From the NCBI GenBank assembly GCA_934675695.1, contig CAKURN010000079.1, forward strand, positions 1-6,616: a stretch of DNA of 6,616 nt, in the 5' to 3' direction. This document shows, piece after piece, positions 1 to 5,920 of the stretch. Position numbers and translations under genes: made by a program. Every line of letters begins with the position of its first letter. Position 1 is the first letter of the stretch. The notes under the pieces were generated by a model. That model saw only the letters and a program-made list of their open reading frames with translations. It did no database searches and was not told the origin of the DNA. This stretch comes from an uncultured Candidatus Melainabacteria bacterium. GTDB taxonomy: Bacteria; Cyanobacteriota; Vampirovibrionia; Gastranaerophilales; Gastranaerophilaceae.

Positions 1-816
1 ATCAGGGGCTGAACCATGGACTGCTTCAAAAATTGCAACATTTTCGCCTATGTTTGCTGATTTTGCCACTCCTAAACCGCCGATTAATCCTGCACAAAGG
101 TCAGAAACTATATCTCCATATAGATTTGGCATAACAAGAACATCAAATTGAGAAGGGTTTTGCACCAATTGCATGCATAAATTGTCTACTAATATTTCTC
201 TTGTTTTGATGTTTGGATAATTTTTTGCAACTTGTCTAAAACAATTTAAAAACATTCCGTCTGCAAGTTTTGAAATGTTGGCTTTTGTAACGACAGCAAC
301 TTCTTTTCTATTGTTTTTTATTGCATATTGAAAAGCAAAATTACAAATTCTTGTTGAGCCTTTTTTTGTGATTAGTTTTATGCCATGGATTGTTTCTTCG
401 TCTATTTTGTTTTCGATACCTGCATAGATGTCTTCTGTGTTTTCTCTAATTATTGTTAAATCAACGTCTTTAAAAGGTGTGTCAATTGCAGGAAGATTTT
501 TGCTCGGGCGTACATTTGCATACAAATCAAAATGTCTTCTTAGTTGTACATTAACAGAAGAAAAACCGTAACCAATCGGTGTTGTGATTGGTGCTTTTAG
601 GCAGATTTTGTTTTTTTCTATTGAATTTAGTGTTTCATCAGGCAAAACATTTTCGTATTTTTCAAATGCTTTTTGTCCTGCGAGTTTTTCTTCCCACTCA
701 ATATTTATTCCTGTTGAATTTAGTATTTCAACGACAGAATCTGCGATTTCAGGTCCTATTCCATCACCTTTTAATAAAGTGATATTGTATTTTTTATCCA
801 AGATTAAAGTCCCCAT
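1..816 (-). CDS. Isocitrate/isopropylmalate-type dehydrogenase, probably isocitrate dehydrogenase (partial, C-terminus beyond the left edge)
   Basis: This is a beta-decarboxylating dehydrogenase, which oxidises and decarboxylates a 2-hydroxy acid in the cytosol using NAD(P) and a divalent metal. The visible 272 residues hold the N-terminal GDGIGPEI motif (about 17-24), a substrate loop S87-V-N-V-Q-L-R93, FDLYANVRP with R103, IRENTEDIYAGIE with R124 and Y131, the catalytic lysine K178, and metal-binding aspartates D211, D235 and D239 in NLYGDIVSD. The sequence ends in HGSAPD, so about 60-80 residues with the cofactor specificity site are missing. The S-x-N-x-x-L-R loop matches isocitrate dehydrogenase (E. 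coli S113/N115/R119) rather than LeuB or homoisocitrate dehydrogenase, so isocitrate is the preferred substrate by inference. ATG at 816 was chosen; an in-frame TTG at 801 has a better Shine-Dalgarno (GGGGA) and gives a more family-like N-terminus. Either start overlaps the upstream isomerase gene, which implies coupled translation. Confidence 0.88.
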   Translation of the reverse strand, partial: MGTLILDKKYNITLLKGDGIGPEIADSVVEILNSTGINIEWEEKLAGQKAFEKYENVLPDETLNSIEKNKICLKAPITTPIGYGFSSVNVQLRRHFDLYANVRPSKNLPAIDTPFKDVDLTIIRENTEDIYAGIENKIDEETIHGIKLITKKGSTRICNFAFQYAIKNNRKEVAVVTKANISKLADGMFLNCFRQVAKNYPNIKTREILVDNLCMQLVQNPSQFDVLVMPNLYGDIVSDLCAGLIGGLGVAKSANIGENVAIFEAVHGSAPD

Positions 817-1306
817 TTTTGTTCAAATGTTCAACCAAACCGCCATCGTTGAGTAATTTTATCATTACATCAGGTAGAGGCGTGATTTTTAGCTCAATGT
901 TTTTGGTTGCATCTTTTAAAACACCATTTTTAATATCAAGCTCAAGCTCGTCGCCGGCGTCAATTTTGTCTGTATCACATTCTATTGCAAGAAGCCCTAT
1001 GTTGATTGCGTTTCTATAGAAAATTCGTGCAAATGATTTTGCAATAACTGCCCCAACCCCTGCAATTTTAATGATTTGCGGAGCGTGTTCTCTGCTTGAA
1101 CCTAGTCCAAAGTTTTTTCCTGCAACTACGAAGTCGCCTTTTTGAACTTTTTTTGCAAAAGTTTCATCCGCATCTTCCAATACATGTTTTGAAAATTCAA
1201 CCAAATCATTTCTCAAGTGAAATAATCTTCCGGGTGCAATATGGTCTGTTGAAATATTGTCTCCGAATTTGAAAGCTTTTCCTTTTTTAATAAAATCTTG
1301 TGTCAT
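794..1306 (-). CDS. Aconitase/3-isopropylmalate dehydratase family small (swivel-domain) subunit
   Basis: This 170-residue protein is the length of archaeal-type LeuD/HacB small subunits. These pair with a separate 4Fe-4S large subunit to move a hydroxyl group on a tricarboxylic or isopropylmalate substrate. Visible motifs are FGDNISTDHIAPGR (14-27), FGLGSSREHA (66-75) with the substrate-binding Ser-Arg, and AKSFARIFYRNAINIGL (89-105). By its motifs it would usually be labelled LeuD. However, the STDHIxP segment and the LRND at 31-34 resemble the TTDHIxPAG and LRSN of aconitases. The specificity loop, YLRT or similar in archaeal homoaconitase and isopropylmalate isomerase, is LFHL here. Together with the downstream isocitrate-type dehydrogenase this suggests citrate/isocitrate as substrate, which is an inference. 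AGGGAG lies 5 bases before the ATG and fixes the start. No large subunit is in the window. Confidence 0.9.
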   Translation of the reverse strand: MTQDFIKKGKAFKFGDNISTDHIAPGRLFHLRNDLVEFSKHVLEDADETFAKKVQKGDFVVAGKNFGLGSSREHAPQIIKIAGVGAVIAKSFARIFYRNAINIGLLAIECDTDKIDAGDELELDIKNGVLKDATKNIELKITPLPDVMIKLLNDGGLVEHLNKNGDFNLG

Positions 1307-1311
1307 AATTA

Positions 1312-1339
1312 CTCCCTAACTTATAAAAATTATATTATA
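1312..1339 (-). promoter_or_regulatory. Promoter -10 region and ribosome binding site for the isomerase-dehydrogenase pair
   Basis: Read on the minus strand, two overlapping perfect TATAAT boxes (1339-1334 and 1334-1329) lie upstream of AGGGAG (1317-1312). The predicted transcript starts near 1322-1327 with a leader of about 16-21 bases. No good -35 box is visible. The region sits within the 59-bp spacer shared with tyrA. Confidence 0.5.
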
Positions 1340-1350
1340 AAAAACTTTTT

Positions 1351-1359
1351 TGTTATAAT
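1351..1359 (+). promoter_or_regulatory. Extended -10 promoter of tyrA
   Basis: TGTTATAAT is a perfect extended -10 element (TG-N-TATAAT). No convincing -35 box lies 17 bases upstream, which is usual for extended -10 promoters. The box ends at 1359 and the tyrA ATG begins at 1366, so the expected transcription start (about 7 bases on) falls on or next to the start codon. Only a T run, with no Shine-Dalgarno, lies between them. A leaderless transcript is predicted. Confidence 0.55.
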
Positions 1360-1365
1360 TTTTTT

Positions 1366-2172
1366 ATGGAAAATAATAAAACAAAAGTTGGAATTGTAGG
1401 ATTAGGATTAATCGGAAGTTCTATATTAAAAGGACTTTTTGATAAAGAAGATTATGAATTGTTTGTTTGTTCAAAATCGAGTTATAATGAAGCTTTTGAG
1501 TATACTAAAAATTCTTCTCCTGATATAAAAATCGTAAAAAACTGCGATATTGTTTTTGTTTGTTCTTCTGTTTCAAACACTCTAAAAACTCTAGAAGAAT
1601 TGAATAATATTTTAGATAAAGATACGATTGTTGCTGATGTTACTTCTATAAAAAAAGATTTACTAAACAAAAAATTTGATTTTACTTTTATTCTATCTCA
1701 CCCTATGGCAGGCACTGAAAAATCAGGTTTTAGTGCAGGTTTTAAAGAGCTTTTTGTTGGAGCAAAGTGGTTGATTGAAAAAAACAACGAAATATTAAAC
1801 AAAATCATTCTTTTATTAGGAGCAAAGCCTGTTCTTGTTGATATGAATATCCATGACGAATTAACTGCAGAAATTTCTCATCTTCCTACGGTTTTGGCGT
1901 TTTTGTTGTTTGATTGTGCAAAAGACGAAGCTAAATTAATAGCTTCTAGCGGGTTTCGAGATATGACCAGACTTTCTATGTCGAATTCTGATTTAGTGTT
2001 AAATATGTTAAAAAATAAAGAAAATATTTTAAAATATTTTGATATAATAAAAGAAAAGCTGGAAAAAATATTCACTATGTCTGATAAAGAAGTTGTTGAA
2101 TATTTGAATATCGTTTCTGTCGAAAGAAAAAAAATGTATGATGAAAATGGAAAAAATATATTCAAAATATAA
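1366..2172 (+). CDS. tyrA: Prephenate (or arogenate) dehydrogenase, TyrA
   Basis: TyrA oxidatively decarboxylates prephenate to 4-hydroxyphenylpyruvate, or arogenate to tyrosine, in the last part of tyrosine synthesis. The 268-residue product has an N-terminal Rossmann nucleotide-binding motif (G12-x-G14-x-x-G17), a DVTSIK segment (91-96) with the active-site serine position S94, SHPMAGTEKSG (111-121) with the catalytic histidine H112, EISHLP (169-174) with H172, and SSGFRDMTRLS (194-204) with R202, the position that binds the substrate carboxylate. There is no chorismate mutase or C-terminal ACT domain. It therefore resembles the short monofunctional enzymes, such as those of cyanobacteria, and shows no built-in tyrosine-sensing domain. 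Prephenate versus arogenate cannot be decided from sequence. The ATG follows a T run with no ribosome binding site and lies at the expected transcription start. The end overlaps the permease gene by 35 bases. Confidence 0.93.
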   Translation: MENNKTKVGIVGLGLIGSSILKGLFDKEDYELFVCSKSSYNEAFEYTKNSSPDIKIVKNCDIVFVCSSVSNTLKTLEELNNILDKDTIVADVTSIKKDLLNKKFDFTFILSHPMAGTEKSGFSAGFKELFVGAKWLIEKNNEILNKIILLLGAKPVLVDMNIHDELTAEISHLPTVLAFLLFDCAKDEAKLIASSGFRDMTRLSMSNSDLVLNMLKNKENILKYFDIIKEKLEKIFTMSDKEVVEYLNIVSVERKKMYDENGKNIFKI

Positions 2173-3304
2173 AGAACTAAAACAATTTGTAAAAGACAAA
2201 TACAATTCACTAAGTATTTTAGATAGATATATTTTAAAACAACTTATGGATGTTTTTTTGTTGGGCGTAATAATATTTACTTCTATCATTTTTGCGTCTG
2301 AAACATTTACGCAATTGATTAAACAGATTTCTTTATACGGAGTACCTTTTCATATCGCAATTATGATGATAGTTTTGAACTTGCCGCAGGTGTTTGTTTT
2401 GACTATCCCTATTTCTACATTGTTTGCGACAGTCATGACAGTCAATGATTTGAGTTTGAAATCTGAAATTACAATATTTAAAGCATGCGGTATTAGTATA
2501 GAAAGAGTTGCAAGATCGATTTTTTGCTTCGCTCTTGTTATGACTGTTGTTAGCTTTTTTATTAATGAATTTATTGTTCCGGTTTCTTCAGTGCAATCGA
2601 AATCGCTTGCGATTTATTCTATAGAACAAAAACACATTCCTGAAAACAAAATGAACTTTACAATAAAAGATATAGATAAAGATGGAAAACTAAAACGTCT
2701 TTTTTATGCACAATGGTGCAAAGATAAAACATTGAATAATGTTACGGTCGTTGATATATCAAACCCTAAAAATGTCCAAATTGTACAAGCAAAAAAAGGT
2801 ACAACTTCTGACTATGGTTGGAAATTTGACAACGGTGTAATTTATACTATCTCAAGAAACGGGAAAATATTCAATACAAGTTTGTTTGAAGAATCAAATG
2901 TTTCTTTTGGAATTGGCGATGTAAATGATATGGTTAAAGAAACTGCTGCAGAATACAATTTCTTTAAATTAATGCGTCACATCAACAGACACAAAAAATC
3001 TCTTGAAAAAACAATAAAATTAGAATATGAAATAAATTTGTTTGACAAATTGGCTCTGCCTATTACGACTTTTGCACTTGCGATTATCGGTGTGCCTTTA
3101 GCAATTACTCCTCCTCGTGCCAGAGTGAATCGTGGATTTTTGTTTAGTATAATAATTATATTTATTTATTATGTAATTAGAGCTTTTTCTTTGAATTTGG
3201 GTGCGACGGGTGCTATTCCTGCGTTTTTAGCTCCTTGGCTGCCGGTTGTTTCTATTAGTTTGGTTGGTGGCTATTTATTCTACAAAAAAGCATACAAAAT
3301 CTAA
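2138..3304 (+). CDS. LptF/LptG-family permease (YjgP/YjgQ), lipopolysaccharide export
   Basis: LptF and LptG form the membrane part of the LptB2FG ABC transporter, which extracts lipopolysaccharide from the inner membrane and pushes it along the Lpt bridge to the outer membrane. The 388 residues match the family length. Seen in order: LDRYILKQ (28-35) before TM1 (about 38-56), TM2 and TM3 (about 70-100), the cytoplasmic coupling segment NDLSLKSEITIFKACGIS (103-120), a further TM (about 126-148), a periplasmic beta-rich region (about 150-290), then TM segments at about 304-323, 333-352 and 363-383 with DKLALPI and GVPLAI. F versus G cannot be assigned. Three in-frame ATGs (2138, 2141, 2147) lie inside the end of tyrA and none has a strong Shine-Dalgarno, so translation is probably coupled to tyrA. 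The stop overlaps that of the convergent gene by 4 bases. Confidence 0.9.
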   Translation: MMKMEKIYSKYKELKQFVKDKYNSLSILDRYILKQLMDVFLLGVIIFTSIIFASETFTQLIKQISLYGVPFHIAIMMIVLNLPQVFVLTIPISTLFATVMTVNDLSLKSEITIFKACGISIERVARSIFCFALVMTVVSFFINEFIVPVSSVQSKSLAIYSIEQKHIPENKMNFTIKDIDKDGKLKRLFYAQWCKDKTLNNVTVVDISNPKNVQIVQAKKGTTSDYGWKFDNGVIYTISRNGKIFNTSLFEESNVSFGIGDVNDMVKETAAEYNFFKLMRHINRHKKSLEKTIKLEYEINLFDKLALPITTFALAIIGVPLAITPPRARVNRGFLFSIIIIFIYYVIRAFSLNLGATGAIPAFLAPWLPVVSISLVGGYLFYKKAYKI

Positions 3305-4209
3305 TTTGCAAACAAAACGACAGACTTTAATATTTCTGTAAATTCGCTCGACAAAGTTTCTGCAAAATCTTTTGGGTCTATTTGTGTTAGTACGATTTGT
3401 GTTAAATCAACAGGAAGTTCTTGAATCATTGGTACAAGAAATTCTTGCTCTAATCCTTTCATCATTTTTATTTTGTCGCTTTTCATCAACAATTCCATTG
3501 GTTTGACTAAATCATCAGGATTGAACAACAATAGCAAATCTTCTTCCTGTTTGCATATTCCGCCTATCAGTTCAATTGTTGAATCTCTATCAAGAGAAGT
3601 TGCAAAAATCTGGTATTCATTGTCTTGCATTTGATTTAATTCGTCTATGATTGATTTTTTATCTTTGTCTTTGTAATTGACACCGTTTGCTATTTGCATA
3701 ATGTTTCTTAGTTCTTCTACACCCAGACTTTCAAAGTAGTTTTGCATATAGCTTCTTTTAACTTTTGTTTCTTCTAAAAAAGCCTCCATTGCGGAATCTT
3801 CCATTAATTCTAAAACTTCATTTAACTGAAATTTTTCAAAAATCATACAGACTAATTCTTCTATCGGAAGTTCTTTTGCCATAGAAATTAATTTTTCATC
3901 AGTAAAGAAGTTTAATCCCATAGGCAACTGTTCGTTATTAAGCAAAGGCAACAAAGCGTCAAGGTCGTCTTCGCTCATATTTTGCAAAATCGCATATTTG
4001 TTTTCTATATTTACTAAATTAAAAATCTCAAGAATTTTATTTGGGTCAGTCAGAATTTTTTCATAATCTTCAGCTTTTTTATTGCCTTGTTCGGCTTCGA
4101 TTTTCATTATTTCTTCGAAGTCTTTGTTAGCATAATTTGTATATATCTTTGATAAAGATATACCGAAGTATTTATTTAATAATGCTGTATCTGTGTTTAG
4201 TTGTATCAT
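3301..4209 (-). CDS. Uncharacterised acidic helical-repeat protein (possibly MgtE-N/FliG-like)
   Basis: I do not recognise a named family with certainty. The 302-residue product has no signal peptide and no membrane segment, so it is predicted to be cytosolic. It is rich in Leu, Glu, Asp, Asn and Met, and appears almost wholly alpha-helical. Short helices are separated by turns of the kind LP-x-E/D-x-L: MSEDDLDALLPLL (78-90), ELPIEELVCMIF (113-124), LVPMIQELPVDLTQIVLTQI (258-277) and a following DPKDFAETL. This rhythm resembles the superhelical N-terminal domain of MgtE and the related FliG middle domain, but no MgtE transport domain or FliG C-terminal torque domain is present. The ATG at 4209 is preceded by a weak GGGT. 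The gene lies 93 bases downstream of a small zinc-ribbon gene on the same strand and ends tail to tail with the LptF/LptG gene. A scaffold or protein-interaction role is only a guess. Confidence 0.85.
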   Translation of the reverse strand: MIQLNTDTALLNKYFGISLSKIYTNYANKDFEEIMKIEAEQGNKKAEDYEKILTDPNKILEIFNLVNIENKYAILQNMSEDDLDALLPLLNNEQLPMGLNFFTDEKLISMAKELPIEELVCMIFEKFQLNEVLELMEDSAMEAFLEETKVKRSYMQNYFESLGVEELRNIMQIANGVNYKDKDKKSIIDELNQMQDNEYQIFATSLDRDSTIELIGGICKQEEDLLLLFNPDDLVKPMELLMKSDKIKMMKGLEQEFLVPMIQELPVDLTQIVLTQIDPKDFAETLSSEFTEILKSVVLFAN

Positions 4210-4236
4210 TTTTTACCCATTTTTATATAAAAAAGA

Positions 4237-4264
4237 TATATATAATAATAAAGTAAAAATGCAA
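4237..4264 (-). promoter_or_regulatory. Possible promoter of the helical-repeat gene
   Basis: On the minus strand TTGCAT (4264-4259) is followed after 16 bases by TATATA (4242-4237). This would start RNA near 4230 and leave a leader of about 20 bases before the ATG at 4209. The whole stretch is extremely AT-rich, so chance matches are easy, and other -10-like hexamers lie nearby (for example 4229-4224). Confidence 0.3.
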
Positions 4265-4271
4265 CAAAAGA

Positions 4272-4288
4272 TTTCTAGGGTATAGAAA
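4272..4288 (-). terminator. Weak hairpin after the zinc-ribbon gene
   Basis: TTTCTA and TAGAAA arms (6 bp) enclose a 5-base loop, followed on the minus strand by TCTTTTGTT. It lies 15 bases past the stop of the small zinc-ribbon gene. The stem is short and AT-rich, so it would be at best a leaky terminator between that gene and the helical-repeat gene. Confidence 0.25.
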
Positions 4289-4302
4289 AATTGTAATATT
4301 TG

Positions 4303-4485
4303 TTAATGTGCTTTGAAAAATCTTTGGTTTGTGCCGCCTTCACCGATTTTTATTTTGATTTGACGCATACATTTTGGACAAAAACCGCTATAATGGGTGT
4401 TGTCTTTGTTTTTGTATATTCTTCCATATACATTGCAACATTCAAAAAATATTCCCAAAAATTCTCTCTGTTTTTTATTTTCCAT
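4303..4485 (-). CDS. Small four-cysteine zinc-ribbon protein of unknown function
   Basis: The 60-residue product carries two cysteine knuckles: ECC at 15-17 and CPKC at 36-39, separated by 18 residues. They surround a conserved-looking VYGRIYKNKDNTHYSGF core and are followed by IKIGEGGTNQRFF near the C-terminus. C16 or C17 with C36 and C39 could bind one zinc ion as a zinc ribbon. From memory, proteins with this FxCCxVYxRIYxN...CPxC...GxGGTxxRFF pattern recur in several bacterial phyla without an assigned role; that recollection needs a search. I see no DNA-binding or catalytic signature beyond the ribbon. The frame was preferred over an overlapping plus-strand frame (4300-4560), which shows no motifs. 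No Shine-Dalgarno precedes the ATG, but a GATAAT box ends 8 bases before it. It may share transcription with the helical-repeat gene downstream. Confidence 0.75.
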   Translation of the reverse strand: MENKKQREFLGIFFECCNVYGRIYKNKDNTHYSGFCPKCMRQIKIKIGEGGTNQRFFKAH

Positions 4486-4493
4486 AGAAACAT

Positions 4494-4522
4494 ATTATCT
4501 TTAATTTTTTTTATTAAATCAG
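4494..4522 (-). promoter_or_regulatory. Possible promoter of the zinc-ribbon gene
   Basis: On the minus strand CTGATT (4522-4517) and GATAAT (4499-4494) are spaced by 17 bases. Only 8 bases lie between the -10 box and the ATG at 4485, so the message would be leaderless or nearly so, as proposed for tyrA. The -35 match is poor (3 of 6). Confidence 0.35.
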
Positions 4523-4540
4523 CCTTTTGTGTGAATTTTT

Positions 4541-4590
4541 TTGCATTTTGCTATCAATAGTTGTAAGATAGTTTGTATAGTAAAATGAGG
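4541..4590 (+). promoter_or_regulatory. Possible promoter and ribosome binding site of the symporter gene
   Basis: TTGCAT (4541-4546) and TAAGAT (4564-4569) are spaced by 17 bases, which would start RNA near 4576. An alternative -10, TATAGT, lies at 4576-4581. GAGG at 4587-4590 stands 7 bases before the ATG at 4598. This supports that start over the in-frame ATG at 4610. Confidence 0.35.
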
Positions 4591-4597
4591 ATTTTAT

Positions 4598-5920
4598 ATG
4601 GGATTACACATGCAGGTAATAATCGCACTTTTATTAGGAATAAAAAGAAACGGACATATTTTTATAGGGCTATTGTTAGGTATTTTGGTTGGTGTTTTAT
4701 ATCCGCAAAACGCTCAACACGCTCATATTTATCATATTTTGAATTTTGTCGGACAAGCGTTCATTAATGTGATTCAAATGGTTGTTTTGCCATTAGTGAT
4801 TAGTGCAATAATAATCGGCATCGCAAACATTGGTGATTCAAAATTGCTTGCTAAATTTGGAACGAAAATGTTCTTTTACTATACTATTATTACTGTAGCA
4901 GCGGTTTCTGTAGCAGCCGGTGCTGCTTTAATTATTAAGCCCGGTGTTCCTGTTATGAATTTAATTAATAATGAAGTAAGTCAACAACTGCAATCTCATG
5001 TTGCCGGTGCACTTTCATTTCAAAGAGAAAACATTGTTCAAATTTTAATGGATTTAATACCAAGAAACCCATTTGCTTCTTTGTCTGATGGCAAAATGAT
5101 TCCTATTATTATTTTTGTTTCTGTTTTTGCACTGGCATTATGCAGAACAGGCGAAATTGCTCGCCCTTTGATTTCTGTATTTGAAAGCATTTTTGCAGCT
5201 ACAATGAAAGTTACTGATTGGATTATGTATTTGGCAGCCCCTGGTGTATTTGCTCTTGCTGCAACTTCTGTTGGTGCTTTTGGCGTAGAAGTATTTAGTG
5301 ATATTTCTCGCTATGTGCTAACTGTTGTTCTTGCATTAGCTATTCAATTTTTTGTTGTATACCCAATAGTGCTTCTAATATTTACAAAAGTTCCTGTATT
5401 CAGATTGTATGTTGCTGTATCTGAAGCTTTAATGGTTGCTTTTGGTACTGCTTCATCTTCTGCAACTTTACCTTTGACTATTGCATGTTGCGAAAAGAAA
5501 GGCATATCAAACAGAGTTTGTTCTTTTGTTTTGCCTCTTGGTGCTACATTGAATATGGACGGAACTGCAATTTTGCAAACCGTTGCTGTTATATTTTTAG
5601 CTCAAATGTATGGAATTGCATTAACTCCATTGTTGATCGCTGAAATTATGCTTTTAGCAATAGTTGCATCTTCTACATGTGCCGGTATTCCTGGTGCAGG
5701 TATGATTACAATTGCTTTAATATTGAATGCTATAGGCTTATCACCTGAACAAATGGTGGTTGGTTTTGCTTTATTGTTTACATTAGAAAGATTTATTGAC
5801 ATGTTAAGAACAATATGTAATGTAATGTCTGATGTCGTTGTGGCGGCTGCAGTCGCTGATAATGAAAACGAATTGAACTATGATTTGTTGTGTGACAAAG
5901 CTCAAACAAAGGCTGAGTAA
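4598..5920 (+). CDS. Dicarboxylate/acidic amino acid:cation symporter (DAACS/GltP-DctA family)
   Basis: This integral inner-membrane carrier imports an acidic substrate (glutamate, aspartate or a C4-dicarboxylate) driven by Na+ or H+. The 440 residues match the family length. The diagnostic elements are present in order: the serine-rich hairpin HP1, GTASSSATLP (283-292); the TM7 cation motif NMDGT (319-323); hairpin HP2, SSTCAGIPGAG (358-368); and TM8 DMLRTICNVMSD (401-412). In TM8, D401, R404, N408 and D412 match D394, R397, N401 and D405 of GltPh. The arginine is the residue that binds the substrate side-chain carboxylate, which argues for an acidic rather than neutral amino acid. HP2 is slightly unusual in having Ser-Thr-Cys before AGIPGAG. 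Glutamate versus succinate/malate is not resolved. The stop overlaps the rlmH start by one base (TAATG). Confidence 0.93.
   Translation: MGLHMQVIIALLLGIKRNGHIFIGLLLGILVGVLYPQNAQHAHIYHILNFVGQAFINVIQMVVLPLVISAIIIGIANIGDSKLLAKFGTKMFFYYTIITVAAVSVAAGAALIIKPGVPVMNLINNEVSQQLQSHVAGALSFQRENIVQILMDLIPRNPFASLSDGKMIPIIIFVSVFALALCRTGEIARPLISVFESIFAATMKVTDWIMYLAAPGVFALAATSVGAFGVEVFSDISRYVLTVVLALAIQFFVVYPIVLLIFTKVPVFRLYVAVSEALMVAFGTASSSATLPLTIACCEKKGISNRVCSFVLPLGATLNMDGTAILQTVAVIFLAQMYGIALTPLLIAEIMLLAIVASSTCAGIPGAGMITIALILNAIGLSPEQMVVGFALLFTLERFIDMLRTICNVMSDVVVAAAVADNENELNYDLLCDKAQTKAE

Noticed and set aside
573..594. Inverted repeat ACCAATC/GATTGGT with an 8-base loop
   Set aside because: It is a 7-bp stem inside the dehydrogenase coding region (the PITTPIG segment), weak and not positioned as a regulator.
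1..816. Assignment of the dehydrogenase as LeuB (3-isopropylmalate dehydrogenase)
   Set aside because: The S-x-N-x-x-L-R loop and IRENTEDIYAGIE fit isocitrate dehydrogenase better. It is kept only as an alternative because the C-terminus is missing.
584..1019. Plus-strand open frames at 584-856, 588-782 and 819-1019
   Set aside because: They lie antisense to the dehydrogenase and isomerase genes, show no family motifs, and have Phe/Ser-rich compositions typical of reverse frames of AT-rich genes.
2021..2040. Tandem pair of the 10-base palindrome AAAATATTTT
   Set aside because: It falls in a Lys/Ile/Phe/Asn-coding part of tyrA in an AT-rich genome, and two copies are easily explained by composition.
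1482..2289. Minus-strand open frames at 1482-1670, 1878-2210 and 2029-2289
   Set aside because: They are antisense to well-supported tyrA and the LptF/LptG gene, and have low-complexity Phe/Ile/Ser composition.
4300..4767. Plus-strand open frames at 4300-4560 and 4573-4767
   Set aside because: The first overlaps the zinc-ribbon gene, which has coherent cysteine motifs on the other strand. The second is an out-of-frame reading of the symporter start.
5602..5802. Minus-strand open frame inside the symporter gene
   Set aside because: It is antisense to the conserved HP2 and TM8 region and has no motif of its own.
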